A stretch of DNA of 64,000 nt from Clostridiaceae bacterium UBA6110 (lineage in GTDB: Bacteria > Bacillota > Clostridia > Clostridiales > Clostridiaceae): the NCBI GenBank assembly GCA_002428415.1, contig DIWI01000059.1:1-64000 (forward strand), in the 5' to 3' direction. Below, in pieces: positions 6,091 to 16,024 of the stretch (positions are counted from its first letter, which is position 1; every line of letters begins with the position of its first letter). The translations under genes were made by a program, and so were the position numbers. The notes under the pieces were generated by a model that was not told the DNA's origin, ran no database searches, and worked only from the letters and a program-made list of their open reading frames with translations.

Positions 6091-9012
6091 ATGTTAAGTA
6101 AAAAAACAAGGAACCTGCTGATCAAGACTGGAGTGGCTTTGTCACTCACATTCCTGCCGGCTGGACTTCCAGTTGAAATAATAGATACATATACAGTACA
6201 GGCTGCCGTAGTGGATACGGTCACAGGAAAGCTTACAGTAAAGGCGTCGTCAGTATGGGCATATTCAAGCGCAAGCTGGACGGCAAAGTCAAGGACATAC
6301 AGCCAGGGGACAGTTCTTAATGTGACTGAAAAGCATATTGTCGATGGCCGATACATGTACAAGCTGGATAACGGGCTGTTCATTACAGCAAACACCAGCT
6401 ATGTGTCGTTCGCACCTAATCTGGCACAGAGCGCCCCGGTAGTATCAACACCTTCGACAGAAGACTACAGGACAACGACCGCAAACCTCAACATGAGGTC
6501 GGGACCTGGTACAGGATACTCAATCCTTGCCACCATCCCCAAAGGGACTTCACTCAGGATCGAATCAATCTCAGGTACTTGGGCCAGAGTAAGCTACAGC
6601 GGAAGGACAGGCTATGTATCAACAGCATATCTTGCGTCTTCATCAGCGCCAGCACCGGCGCCTGCGCCAGTGGCTCCAGCGCCATCTGCAGAAGACTGGA
6701 GAGCAACGACAGTAAACCTGAATATGAGGTCAGGAGCTGGAACAGGCTATTCCATTCTGCTTACCATCCCTAAAGGGACTTCACTCAGGATTGAATCAAT
6801 CGCAGGTACCTGGGCAAAGGTAAGCTACAGTGGCAGGACAGGCTATGTATCAACCGCCTACCTGGTATCCGCATCAGCGCCAGCAGCCCCGGCACCAGTT
6901 CCGGTTCCGGAGCCGGCGCCAACACCTGTACCTGCTCCGGTTGCAGAGGACTGGAGATCTACTACTGCGAACCTGAACATGAGGTCAGGAGCCGGAACGA
7001 GCTATACAATCCTGATGACCATACCAAAGAGTTCAGTGCTGAAGGTAGAAGCTGTTTCAGGTACCTGGGCAAAGGTAAGCTACAGCGGAAGGACTGGCTA
7101 TGTTTCAACAGCCTACCTGGTGTCCGCATCAGCGCCAGCAGCCCCGGCACCAGTTCCTGAGCCAGCACCAGTACCTGTACCGGTACCTGAGCCGACCCCA
7201 GTGCCTGAACCGGCACCAGAGCCTGCTCCGGTTGCTGAGGACTGGAGAGCAACGACGGCAAACCTCAATATGAGGTCAGGAGCCGGAACCAGTTTCGCGA
7301 TAATCCTTACCATCCCTTCAGGTACCAAGCTGAGGGTAGAGGCAATTTCAGGTACCTGGGCAAAGGTAAGCTACAGCGGTAAGACAGGCTATGTTTCAAC
7401 AGCCTATCTTGTGCAAACAACAGCGCCAATACCTGAGGTTCTTCCGTCGAAAATTGCAGTGGATTCGACCTTCAGGGAAGTCTACAGCAACGAGGACATT
7501 GCAATCCGCGGATGGGCTTTGTCAGACAAGGGAATTACAGAGGTAAGGATAATTCTTGATGGAACGGATTTGGGAGCAGCAGTCAAAGAAGCAAGACCTG
7601 ACGTTCTCGCAGCATATCCGGCATATACAGCTACCACTGAACCGGGATACACATTCACTCTTGGAAAAGACAGCATTTCTGCTGGTTCCCACACGATTGG
7701 AATCAAAGCGCTGTCGGCTGACGGAACCAGCATTGAAAAGTCATTCCAGTTCACTGAGGTCGATGCAATGCCTATGGCTGTCATCGAAAAGCCAGTTGGA
7801 ACTGCACCATACGGTGATGTTGAGGTTTCAGGATATGTGCTGAATAACGCAGGTGTAAAATCAGCGGAGATATTTGTTAATGGAGTATCAATCGGGATGG
7901 CACAGACAGGCCTCGATAGAGGGGATGTCGCATCAAGATACCCGTTCTATCTGAATGCTCAGACAAGCGGTTACAGCCTTACACTCTCCAAGACAAGGTT
8001 CGCCAGAGGTGTGAATACAATAACCGTAAAAACCACAGGAAATGACGGAACTTCAGCTCAGGCTGCAGGCAGCTTCAATTTCAGCAAACCTTTCGTGGAG
8101 TCTGTTGTTGCACTTGAATCTCCAGCTGCAGCAGAAATTGGCAATGAGGACATACTTGTGAAGGGCTATGCTCTTGATGACACTGGAGTAAAGTCAGTTA
8201 AGGTTCTTTTGAACGGTAAGGCAACCGGCACAGCAGCAATAGGCATTGCGAGACCGGAAATAGAATCGCAGTATCCGGGCTTCTATAATTCTGCAAAGAG
8301 CGGATTTGAATATACTATCAGAAGGAACAACCTGTTCCCGGGTGCAAATACTGTGACAGTTAACATTACCTTCAACGATGGAAGGACAAAGACACTGACA
8401 CGCTCTGTTTCGGTTGACAAGATCCCCCTGATCATAATCGATGCAGGGCATGGCGGAACCGATCCTGGAGCGTCAGGTTATCTGAACGGGATAAAAGTAT
8501 CAGAGAAGACATATGTGCTTCAGTTCGCCAAAGCACTGGATGAAGAAGTGAGGGCTCTTGGATACAGGACAATTCTGACCAGGCCAGACGATGTGTTGGT
8601 AGATTTGTCGGTAAGGGCGAAGATAGCCAATGATGCGGACGGTGACCTGTTCTTTTCAATACATCACGACTACAACTCATCACCGACTTCATCAGGTGCG
8701 TTCCTGATATACCCGTCACAGAAGACCGTATCCATATCTGACTCTGCAATAGCCGAAAGCATTGATGTATCGGGGTATCTCAAGAAGACCCTCCTGGCAG
8801 CAGGCTTCAGAGATAGAAGGAACGGTTACGACATAGATATTTCAGGACATACGCTGGCAGTGCTCAGGCAGTCTGAGATGAGGTCTGTGCTTGCTGAGAT
8901 AGGATACATGTCAAACACTGAGGATTTATTGAAGATATCTGACCCTGTGCTTCAGAAGGCAGTCGCTTTCGGACTTGCACAGCAGATCAAGGCATATTTC
9001 GAGAGACAGTAG
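6091..9012 (+). CDS. Secreted SH3b-repeat N-acetylmuramoyl-L-alanine amidase
   Basis: 973 aa. Order: signal peptide (residues 1-39, cleavage near VQA-A); a divergent SH3-like module (about 40-108); four near-identical bacterial SH3 repeats starting near 125, 203, 286 and 384, separated by Pro/Ala/Glu-rich linkers; three Ig-like modules (about 451-777) with 'GWALxDxG' and 'RPDV/EI..YP' signatures; C-terminal Amidase_3 (779-973). The amidase zinc ligands are visible: H787 in DAGHGG, E805, H858 in SIHH. It should cut between MurNAc and L-Ala in peptidoglycan at the cell surface. It is the first of three tandem paralogs sharing leader and SH3 modules. Confidence 0.9.
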   Translation: MLSKKTRNLLIKTGVALSLTFLPAGLPVEIIDTYTVQAAVVDTVTGKLTVKASSVWAYSSASWTAKSRTYSQGTVLNVTEKHIVDGRYMYKLDNGLFITANTSYVSFAPNLAQSAPVVSTPSTEDYRTTTANLNMRSGPGTGYSILATIPKGTSLRIESISGTWARVSYSGRTGYVSTAYLASSSAPAPAPAPVAPAPSAEDWRATTVNLNMRSGAGTGYSILLTIPKGTSLRIESIAGTWAKVSYSGRTGYVSTAYLVSASAPAAPAPVPVPEPAPTPVPAPVAEDWRSTTANLNMRSGAGTSYTILMTIPKSSVLKVEAVSGTWAKVSYSGRTGYVSTAYLVSASAPAAPAPVPEPAPVPVPVPEPTPVPEPAPEPAPVAEDWRATTANLNMRSGAGTSFAIILTIPSGTKLRVEAISGTWAKVSYSGKTGYVSTAYLVQTTAPIPEVLPSKIAVDSTFREVYSNEDIAIRGWALSDKGITEVRIILDGTDLGAAVKEARPDVLAAYPAYTATTEPGYTFTLGKDSISAGSHTIGIKALSADGTSIEKSFQFTEVDAMPMAVIEKPVGTAPYGDVEVSGYVLNNAGVKSAEIFVNGVSIGMAQTGLDRGDVASRYPFYLNAQTSGYSLTLSKTRFARGVNTITVKTTGNDGTSAQAAGSFNFSKPFVESVVALESPAAAEIGNEDILVKGYALDDTGVKSVKVLLNGKATGTAAIGIARPEIESQYPGFYNSAKSGFEYTIRRNNLFPGANTVTVNITFNDGRTKTLTRSVSVDKIPLIIIDAGHGGTDPGASGYLNGIKVSEKTYVLQFAKALDEEVRALGYRTILTRPDDVLVDLSVRAKIANDADGDLFFSIHHDYNSSPTSSGAFLIYPSQKTVSISDSAIAESIDVSGYLKKTLLAAGFRDRRNGYDIDISGHTLAVLRQSEMRSVLAEIGYMSNTEDLLKISDPVLQKAVAFGLAQQIKAYFERQ
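6466..7418 (+). repeat. Tandem SH3b-coding repeats with Pro/Ala linkers
   Basis: Four repeats of roughly 180 nt encoding TTANLNMRSG...TGYVSTAYL, separated by variable linkers encoding Pro-Ala, Pro-Val and Pro-Glu dipeptides. The repeats are similar at nucleotide level too, so they are a site for recombination and for linker-length variation. Related repeats occur in the next two genes. Confidence 0.75.
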
Positions 9013-9055
9013 CAATACATATTGTTGTCTCATGCAATCAGAGAGGAGGAAGGGC

Positions 9056-10543
9056 ATGTTAAGCAGAAAAACCAGAATGGCACTTATCAAGGCGGGAGTC
9101 GCTCTAACCATTTCATTCGGTTCGTTCGGAGCATACAGCATCAGGACATATGCTGACGTCGTAAATACAAATGCAGGTACACTGACGGTCAAGGCAGCTT
9201 CCATATGGACGTACAGCGCCCCTGATTGGAATGCTAAGACCAGGACATACCCATCAGGAACTGTGTTTGAAGTAACTGAGAAGCATAGCGTTGAGGGAAG
9301 ATACATGTACAGGCTTAGCACCGGAATTTATATAACCGCAAATGAAGCCTATGTCACTTTCATGCCCAAAACGCAGACTGCACCTGTGGTACAGCCTGTT
9401 CCTGAGGCTCCTGCACCAGTTACCGCGGAGACAGGGAAGACCACTGCGAATCTGAACATGAGGACAGGTCCCGGAACTACATTCGCAATCATAACTACTA
9501 TTCCAAAAGACTCAAACGTAAAGGTGGAGTCAGTGTCTGAAGGATGGGCCAAGGTCTCATATAGCGGCAAGTCAGGCTATGTTTCGACAGCATATCTGAC
9601 TATGGCTGAGGCAGCACCTGCACCAGCTCCGGTTCCGGAACCGATACCGCAGCCGGAACCCACACCAGAGCCAGCACCAGTTCCTGCGCCAGAGATTTCA
9701 ACAGTTGAGAGGAAGACGACAGTTAACCTTAACATGAGGACGGGACCAGGAACTTCATATGGTATAATAGTCACAATTCCAAAGGACTCGAGCGTAACTG
9801 CTGAAGCTGAATCGAATGGATGGGTGAAGGTAACATATTCGGGGAAGACCGGGTATGTTGCAGCGCAATACCTTACCCAGCCGATAGCGGCTGTCCCCGC
9901 ACCAGAACCGGCACCTGCGCCGGAACCCACACCGGAGCCAGTCACTGATCCTGTCACTGAAGTGCCTGAAGCTCCTGCAACTGATGACTGGAGGTCTACG
10001 ACTGCCAATCTTAACCTGAGGTCAGGTGAAGGAACGTCATTCCCCATAATCAAAGTCATACCTTCAGGAACATTGCTGAATGTTGAAGGGATTTCAGGGA
10101 CATGGGCTAAGGTTACTTACAGCGGAAGCACAGGATATGTAGCCACCGCGTACCTTGTTGCAAGTGAAGCGCCGGCAACAGGCGAAGATATTGTCGAGTA
10201 TGCAAAGAAATTCCTGGGAGTTCCTTACGTCTGGGCTGGGAATACGCCTGAGTCAGGCTTTGACTGTTCAGGATTCACCAGATATGTATACGCGAACTTC
10301 GGGATTTCACTTCCAAGGATATCCAGGGACCAGGCTAAGACTGGTACTTCGGTAACTCAGGAACAAAGGAAGCCTGGTGATCTGATTTACTTCGGATCTG
10401 ATGGTTATGTCGACCATGTTGGCATCTATGCTGGTGACAATCAGGTCATACATGCATCGAGTACCAATAAAATGGTTGTAATTTCAAATCTTCAGTACTA
10501 TACTGCGACATATATGGGCGCAAGAAGACTTTTAAATCCTTAA
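9056..10543 (+). CDS. Secreted SH3b-repeat NlpC/P60 endopeptidase
   Basis: 495 aa. Signal peptide beginning MLSRKTRMALIKAGVAL, nearly the same as its neighbours, the same divergent SH3-like first module, three SH3b repeats with Pro-rich linkers, and a C-terminal NlpC/P60 domain (from about residue 382). The catalytic triad is visible as C404 in FDCSGF, H454 in DHVGIY and H466 in VIHAS. It should cleave D-iGlu-meso-DAP type bonds in stem peptides. The start is ATG 9056 behind GAGGAGGAAGG; the longer frame from 8975 overlaps the amidase gene's end and has no leader character. Confidence 0.92.
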   Translation: MLSRKTRMALIKAGVALTISFGSFGAYSIRTYADVVNTNAGTLTVKAASIWTYSAPDWNAKTRTYPSGTVFEVTEKHSVEGRYMYRLSTGIYITANEAYVTFMPKTQTAPVVQPVPEAPAPVTAETGKTTANLNMRTGPGTTFAIITTIPKDSNVKVESVSEGWAKVSYSGKSGYVSTAYLTMAEAAPAPAPVPEPIPQPEPTPEPAPVPAPEISTVERKTTVNLNMRTGPGTSYGIIVTIPKDSSVTAEAESNGWVKVTYSGKTGYVAAQYLTQPIAAVPAPEPAPAPEPTPEPVTDPVTEVPEAPATDDWRSTTANLNLRSGEGTSFPIIKVIPSGTLLNVEGISGTWAKVTYSGSTGYVATAYLVASEAPATGEDIVEYAKKFLGVPYVWAGNTPESGFDCSGFTRYVYANFGISLPRISRDQAKTGTSVTQEQRKPGDLIYFGSDGYVDHVGIYAGDNQVIHASSTNKMVVISNLQYYTATYMGARRLLNP

Positions 10544-10577
10544 AGGATGGATATCAAGTCATGAGAGGAGGAACAGG

Positions 10578-13046
10578 ATGTTAAGCAAAAAGACAAGAAT
10601 GGCACTCGTCAAGGCTGGAGTAGCCCTGACTGTGACAATGACCAGCATCGGGGTAGGCAGCCTCTCTGGCGGGGAATTAGCTTTGGCTGCTGTCATAAAC
10701 ACACAGTCCGGCACACTTACAGTGAAGGCGGCTTCACTTTGGGCATACAGCTCTCCAAACTGGAGTGCAAAATCAAGGACATACCCAGCTGGAACTACAA
10801 TGAAGGTTGTTGAGAAGCATGAGGTGGATGGAAGATACATGTACAAGCTTGAAAACGGGCTGTACATATCAGCAAATACACTGTATGTGACATTTTCTCC
10901 GGATACTGCTGGTGTTCCTGCACCAGCTCCTGCACCTGCACCAGCGGAGCAGACTGGAGACACCAGAGTCACTACTGCAAACCTGAATATGAGGTCTGGA
11001 GCAGGAACCGGATATTCGATAATAACTACAATACCCAAGGGTGCGAGTGTATCCGTGGCATCCGTATCAGGCGGATGGGCGAAGGTGACTTATGGTGGAA
11101 GGACCGGATATGTTTCGACTAGCTATCTGTCCGCACCTGCAACCGCGCCAGCACCAGCACCGACACCAGCTCCTGAATCACCGTCAGGCGATGTAAGGAA
11201 GACCACTGCAAATCTCAATATGAGATCAGGTCCTGGAACTGGATATTCAATACTTATGACTATACCGAATGGTTCAAGTGTTACAGTATCGTCTGTATCA
11301 GGCGGATGGGCCAAGGTGGCCTATGGTGGAAAGACAGGATATGTCTCAACCTCGTATCTTACTCAGCCCGTAACTACGGCACCTGCGCCTGCTCCTGTGT
11401 CTCCTGCTGAAGACAATAGGACAACCCTATATAATCTCAACATGAGGTCAGGACCTGGAACCGGATATTCGATACTTGTGACCATACCAAAAGGCACAAG
11501 TGTACCTGTTTCATCGGTATCAGGCGGATGGGCCAAGGTAACCTATGGCGGAAGGACAGGCTACGTATCAACAGCGTATCTGTCAGAGCCGCAGGCTCCT
11601 GTGGTCAAGCCAGACCTGCCAATGATGCTCACGATTGAAGCAGCACCTAATGAATCATACTCCAACCAGGACATGGTCATAAAAGGCTGGACGCTTGATG
11701 ACTCAGGTATTAAGGATGTTGGAATCCTGCTTGACGGTGTTCAGATAGGGACTGCATCGAGGTATTCAAGGCCTGATGTTGAAAATGTATTTACAAGCTA
11801 TGAATCCAGAGCCAATTCAGGCTTCGAATTTACGATACCAAAATCCGGTGTAAGCATCGGAACCCATACTGTTACAGTTCGTGCTGCAGGTATTGATGGT
11901 ACGATAAAGGAAAACACATATACGACTGTAATGGTCAAGGAAAGCCCGATAGTTTCAGTTACCAGCCATACGAGCGGCGCAGCTGTAAGGACAGAGAAGA
12001 CAACCATCGAAGGTTTTGCCCTTAATGTCGACGGAGTGTCGCAAGTTTCGATGGAGCTGAACGGTACTAAAATTGGGAACGCTGTAATCGGACTGGCAAG
12101 AACCGGCATGGAGACCTATACCGCATATGCCGATCCTTCTACCAGCGGCTTCAGTTTCACCTTCGATACCAAGGCCATGGCGCAGGGCAATAACTCTATT
12201 AAGCTTGTAATGACTGGCAAGGACGGTACGATTAAGAGCGAGACCATCACGCTTGCAAGCAGAGAGTTCTATGTTGAAAAGGCATATTCACAGACATTGA
12301 CCTACTTTGCACAAGCGGAGCTTGCCAAAGGTTCTCCAATCAAGCAGGTGGATGGAAAGTGGGTTGCGGCTACGGTTGAGGACATCAGATACTATATGGA
12401 CCCTGCAAACTTCATGAACGACTACATAGGAAAATACATGTTCATGAAGCTGAGCTACATTGAGGTGGACAATGCCGTCCTTGAGCAGATGCTCACAGGT
12501 AAAGGGATCCTCAGTGGGAAAGCCCAGGTATTCAAGGATGCATGCAAAGAAAACAACATCAATCCAATTTATGTAATAGCACATGCTCTGCTTGAAACCG
12601 GAAACGGCACATCCGTTCTTGCTAACGGTGTCCTGGTGAAGGAAAAGCATGTTGTATTCAATGATCTTTTCAGCCCGGTTATACCTGTCGACCCGCCGGT
12701 CACGGTCTACAACATGTTCGGCATAGGAGCCTATGATGGCAATGCTGTCCTGTGGGGATCGGAACGTGCACTTGACAAGGGGTGGACTACTCCTGACCTT
12801 GCTATAGCAGGCGGTATCAAATTCCTTGCTGAATCCTACATCAATAATGTTACTTATATGCAGAACACTCTGTATACCATGAGATACAGGTTTGAAGGCT
12901 ACGGACTCTGGCACCAGTATTCCACAGACATTGCCTGGCACTATAAGCAGGCAAAAATAATCCAGAGGGAGTTTGCAAAGATCCCTAACCTGCCGAGGTT
13001 CGAATTTGAGATTCCGACATTCAAGGAAGAGCTGCCACAGCAGTAG
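10578..13046 (+). CDS. Secreted SH3b-repeat endo-beta-N-acetylglucosaminidase (LytD-like)
   Basis: 822 aa. Signal peptide (MLSKKTRMALVKAGVAL start), the shared divergent SH3-like module, three SH3b repeats, two Ig-like modules ('GWTLDDSGI', 'RPDV', 'GFALNVDGV'), then a C-terminal glucosaminidase domain (about 570-815). The probable catalytic residue is E673 in HALLETGNGTS; NMFGIGAYD and the downstream tryptophan-rich segment are typical of LytD/AtlA glucosaminidases. It should cut the glycan strand after GlcNAc. It is preceded by a strong ribosome site (GAGAGGAGG) and ends the hydrolase trio. Confidence 0.9.
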   Translation: MLSKKTRMALVKAGVALTVTMTSIGVGSLSGGELALAAVINTQSGTLTVKAASLWAYSSPNWSAKSRTYPAGTTMKVVEKHEVDGRYMYKLENGLYISANTLYVTFSPDTAGVPAPAPAPAPAEQTGDTRVTTANLNMRSGAGTGYSIITTIPKGASVSVASVSGGWAKVTYGGRTGYVSTSYLSAPATAPAPAPTPAPESPSGDVRKTTANLNMRSGPGTGYSILMTIPNGSSVTVSSVSGGWAKVAYGGKTGYVSTSYLTQPVTTAPAPAPVSPAEDNRTTLYNLNMRSGPGTGYSILVTIPKGTSVPVSSVSGGWAKVTYGGRTGYVSTAYLSEPQAPVVKPDLPMMLTIEAAPNESYSNQDMVIKGWTLDDSGIKDVGILLDGVQIGTASRYSRPDVENVFTSYESRANSGFEFTIPKSGVSIGTHTVTVRAAGIDGTIKENTYTTVMVKESPIVSVTSHTSGAAVRTEKTTIEGFALNVDGVSQVSMELNGTKIGNAVIGLARTGMETYTAYADPSTSGFSFTFDTKAMAQGNNSIKLVMTGKDGTIKSETITLASREFYVEKAYSQTLTYFAQAELAKGSPIKQVDGKWVAATVEDIRYYMDPANFMNDYIGKYMFMKLSYIEVDNAVLEQMLTGKGILSGKAQVFKDACKENNINPIYVIAHALLETGNGTSVLANGVLVKEKHVVFNDLFSPVIPVDPPVTVYNMFGIGAYDGNAVLWGSERALDKGWTTPDLAIAGGIKFLAESYINNVTYMQNTLYTMRYRFEGYGLWHQYSTDIAWHYKQAKIIQREFAKIPNLPRFEFEIPTFKEELPQQ

Positions 13047-13091
13047 AATGGGGTTGTGAAGAAGCCCTGTGATTCAATCAATAAATGACAA

Positions 13092-13125
13092 GACCGTGAG
13101 AACCCAAGATTGGGTTTTCACGGTC
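13092..13125. terminator. Bidirectional terminator between the hydrolase trio and the LCP gene
   Basis: A long stem, GACCGTGAgAACCCA pairing with TGGGTTtTCACGGTC around a 4-nt loop, lies between converging genes. It is followed by TGTTTATTT on the plus strand. Confidence 0.8.
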
Positions 13126-13141
13126 TGTTTATTTAGGGATA

Positions 13142-14134
13142 TTAATCTTTCTGCTGGCTCTCAGGGATATTGTTTTCGTATATGAAGTCGTGGAGCTCTT
13201 CTATAGTCTCCTCTTTCTCGTAGAAATAGAACCACTTTGTAGTCAGCTTTCCGTAACCGTGGTCGTCGGTCGGGAACCTGGCCTGAAGGATGTTCTTCAT
13301 TCCCGCATTTATGACGCTTGTCCCGATCCTTACCATGTTGTAGAGGGACATGTTGGTTTCCACATTTGGCGCAAGCTTTGCTGCGACACCAGGAATGTCC
13401 TTGGTGTCTATTTCCTTGAACTTGTTAAACATCGAAGTGAGTACGGAACGCTGCCTTTCAGTCCTTTCGAAATCACCGTCCCCTACATATCTTACTCTCG
13501 CGTAACCTACGGCCTGGACACCTGTGAGTGTCTGGAGTCCGGTTGTCTCGATTTCCTTGTATGGAACGTCCTCTACCTTTGCGACATCGCCAATGTATGC
13601 ATTGACCATGTCAAGCTCATAGTCCTTGATGTCGATCTCCACTCCGCCAAGCGCGTCTATGACATTTATGAGGCCCCCATAGTTTATGACGGCATAATAT
13701 TCAATGTTCATTCCGAAGTTGGTGTTCACTGTATTTAGAGCAAGCTGAGCACCGCCGTATGCATAAGCATGCGCAAGCTTGTCAGAACCGTGTCCCTTGA
13801 TCTTTACATAGGTATCTCTCATTAGTGATGAGAGCTTCAGATTATTATTTACAGGATCTATTGAAAGAATCATCATGGAGTCGGAACGTGAATTCTCGTC
13901 AGGCTCCCTCTTGTCTGTGCCTAAGAGCAGTATGTTGATTACTTCCTTTGAGTTCTCGAACATGTTGATCTTCACTTCAGCTTCCTCGGTGATTCCAAGG
14001 TCTTCCTTCTCAGTACTTATCGTCTGCACGTCAAGGCTCTTGTAGATGTTGTTGACGTACCACGCGCCATACGCTCCCGCTGAAAATAGGGCGAGGAGTA
14101 CAACTATAAGTGCTGCTTTGATTCCTTTGTTCAT
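13142..14134 (-). CDS. LytR-CpsA-Psr (LCP) family wall glycopolymer ligase
   Basis: 330 aa, with an N-terminal membrane anchor (about residues 5-26) and an extracytoplasmic LCP domain. Hallmarks: LLLGTDKR, SRSDSMMI, SSLMRDTYV, then YARVRYVGDGDFERTERQR. LCP enzymes transfer undecaprenyl-pyrophosphate-linked polysaccharide to peptidoglycan. Its position, divergent from rmlB and next to a complete rhamnose-polysaccharide locus, suggests it attaches that polymer. The start chosen is ATG 14134, 10 nt after AAAGGA; the GTG at 14143 touches the ribosome site and is less likely. Confidence 0.9.
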   Translation of the reverse strand: MNKGIKAALIVVLLALFSAGAYGAWYVNNIYKSLDVQTISTEKEDLGITEEAEVKINMFENSKEVINILLLGTDKREPDENSRSDSMMILSIDPVNNNLKLSSLMRDTYVKIKGHGSDKLAHAYAYGGAQLALNTVNTNFGMNIEYYAVINYGGLINVIDALGGVEIDIKDYELDMVNAYIGDVAKVEDVPYKEIETTGLQTLTGVQAVGYARVRYVGDGDFERTERQRSVLTSMFNKFKEIDTKDIPGVAAKLAPNVETNMSLYNMVRIGTSVINAGMKNILQARFPTDDHGYGKLTTKWFYFYEKEETIEELHDFIYENNIPESQQKD

Positions 14135-14262
14135 GTTATGCACATCCTTTGCTGGTGATGGACTGTAAATCCCATCTACCGATTATGTTACCACCATTTT
14201 GTAAAGAAAGGTTAAAATTCAATTACACAATTCTTAACTGCTCATTAAAGATTGACGCCTCT

Positions 14263-14291
14263 GTGACAATGTCTTAAGTTTATATTATAAT
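14263..14291 (+). promoter_or_regulatory. Promoter of the rmlB-led polysaccharide operon
   Basis: GTGACA (14263-14268), 17-nt spacer, TATAAT (14286-14291), 52 nt ahead of the rmlB ATG. It matches a vegetative sigma-A promoter in all but one position. Confidence 0.65.
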
Positions 14292-14343
14292 GATTGTGGT
14301 AATTTATTATTTTTGGAAAATCATGCAATAAGCGGAGGTATAT

Positions 14344-15399
14344 ATGAAGACTTACCTTGTGACCGGAGGAGCCGGTTTCATAGGCTCAAATTTTGTGATC
14401 CATATGCTGAGTACATACGATGATGTGAAGATCGTAAACCTCGACAAGCTGACATACGCAGGGAACCTTGAGAACCTGAAGAGTGTTGAAAGCAACAAAA
14501 ACCATGTATTCGTGCAGGGGGACATCTGTGACAAGGAGCTTGTAGGCAGGCTTTTCAGCGAATATGACTTTGACTACGTAATAAATTTTGCAGCGGAGTC
14601 CCACGTGGACAGGAGCATAAAGGAGCCTGAGGTATTCGCCTCGACAAACGTTCTGGGAACAGTGACGCTTCTTAATGCTGCCAAGAGCGCATGGGAAAAG
14701 GATGGAGTCTGGAAGGAAGGAGCAAAGTTCCTTCAGGTATCGACTGACGAGGTTTACGGATCCCTGGGAGATACTGGATTCTTCATGGAGACAACTCCAA
14801 TCGACCCGCACAGCCCATATTCCTCATCGAAGGCCGGAGCGGACATGATGGTCAAGGCATATGCCGACACCTTCAAAATGCCTGTAAACATAACAAGGTG
14901 CTCGAATAACTATGGACCATACCAGTTCCCGGAGAAGCTGATACCTCTCATAATCAACAACTGCCTGAACAAGAGGCAGCTGCCGGTATACGGTGACGGA
15001 CTTAATGTCAGGGACTGGCTTTATGTTGTGGATCACTGCAAGGCGATAGACCTTGTAGCAAGGAACGGAAGGCTCGGAGAAGTCTACAACGTAGGCGGAC
15101 ACAACGAGAGGACCAACATACACATAGTAAAGACGATAATCGCATACCTCAATGAAAATGTGGACGAAACCATCACTGAGGACCTTATCAAGTACGTTGA
15201 GGACAGGAAGGGTCATGACAGAAGATACGGAATCGACCCGACAAAGATAAGGGAAGAGCTTGGCTGGGAGCCTGAGACCATGTATGAGGACGGCATAAAG
15301 CTTACCATACAGTGGTACCTGGACAACAAGGACTGGATGGAGCACATAACAAGCGGCTCATATCAGGAATATTACGACAGGATGTATTCCGGGAGGTAG
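14344..15399 (+). CDS. rfbB: dTDP-glucose 4,6-dehydratase
   Basis: 351 aa, the second enzyme of dTDP-L-rhamnose synthesis. GGAGFIGSN (residues 8-16) binds NAD; STDEVYG and the YSSSK catalytic Tyr-x-x-x-Lys are present. The ribosome site is GGAGG. rfbC begins 2 nt after its stop. The pathway's other two genes, rfbD and rfbA, lie 12 kb downstream at the far end of the same locus. Confidence 0.96.
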   Translation: MKTYLVTGGAGFIGSNFVIHMLSTYDDVKIVNLDKLTYAGNLENLKSVESNKNHVFVQGDICDKELVGRLFSEYDFDYVINFAAESHVDRSIKEPEVFASTNVLGTVTLLNAAKSAWEKDGVWKEGAKFLQVSTDEVYGSLGDTGFFMETTPIDPHSPYSSSKAGADMMVKAYADTFKMPVNITRCSNNYGPYQFPEKLIPLIINNCLNKRQLPVYGDGLNVRDWLYVVDHCKAIDLVARNGRLGEVYNVGGHNERTNIHIVKTIIAYLNENVDETITEDLIKYVEDRKGHDRRYGIDPTKIREELGWEPETMYEDGIKLTIQWYLDNKDWMEHITSGSYQEYYDRMYSGR

Positions 15400-15401
15400 T
15401 T

Positions 15402-15959
15402 ATGGGTAAATTCAAGTTCACTGAAGCTGAGATAAAGGGTGTATTTGTGATAGAACCTACACTGTTCGGAGACGACAGGGGTTACTTCATGGAAACCTAC
15501 AACTATCAGGAGTTCAGCGAGAACGGACTTCCGATGCAGTTCGTGCAGGACAACCAGAGCAAATCCAGGAAAGGAGTGCTTAGAGGACTCCATTTCCAGT
15601 CAGAGATGCAGCAGGGAAAACTCGTAAGGGTAATCAGCGGCGAAGTGTTCGATGTTGCTGTCGACCTCAGGAAGGGCTCTGAAACATACGGCAAATGGCA
15701 GGGAGTAAGGCTGTCTGCGGAAAACAAGAAGCAATTTTACGTACCTGAGGGCTTTGCCCACGGTTTCATCGTCCTTTCAGAGACTGCTGAATTCGTGTAC
15801 AAGTGCACGAACCTCTATGCCCCTCAGTTTGAGGGCGGCATACTCTGGAACGATCCGGGAATTGGAATCGAGTGGCCTCTTGAAGGCATTGATGAGGTAC
15901 TGCTGTCGGAAAAGGACAGGAATGCAGGAACTCTCGCTGAAAAAAGAATAGAGCTATAG
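15402..15959 (+). CDS. rfbC: dTDP-4-dehydrorhamnose 3,5-epimerase
   Basis: 185 aa, third step of dTDP-L-rhamnose synthesis. IEPTLFGDDRGYFMETY, the RGLHFQ catalytic His region and the YVPEGFAHGF strand are family hallmarks. The start is ATG 15402 (GGGAGGTAGTT before it); a longer frame from 15312 lies inside rfbB and is not used. Confidence 0.95.
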   Translation: MGKFKFTEAEIKGVFVIEPTLFGDDRGYFMETYNYQEFSENGLPMQFVQDNQSKSRKGVLRGLHFQSEMQQGKLVRVISGEVFDVAVDLRKGSETYGKWQGVRLSAENKKQFYVPEGFAHGFIVLSETAEFVYKCTNLYAPQFEGGILWNDPGIGIEWPLEGIDEVLLSEKDRNAGTLAEKRIEL

Positions 15960-15966
15960 GAATCCT

Positions 15967-15997
15967 GACCATATTTTTATCTATTAAAAATATGGTC
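15967..15997 (+). terminator. Strong hairpin after rfbC (attenuator or internal terminator)
   Basis: A perfect 13-bp inverted repeat (GACCATATTTTTA / TAAAAATATGGTC) with a 5-nt loop begins 8 nt after the rfbC stop. The T run lies inside the stem rather than after it, so termination strength is unclear. Confidence 0.5.
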
Positions 15998-16024
15998 ATC
16001 TGATTATTTAAATAATGGTGCTGC

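Noticed and set aside
6640..7240. Short direct repeats as a CRISPR array
   Set aside because: The repeats are in frame, encode Pro-Ala linkers and SH3b modules, and have no constant repeat/unique spacer pattern.
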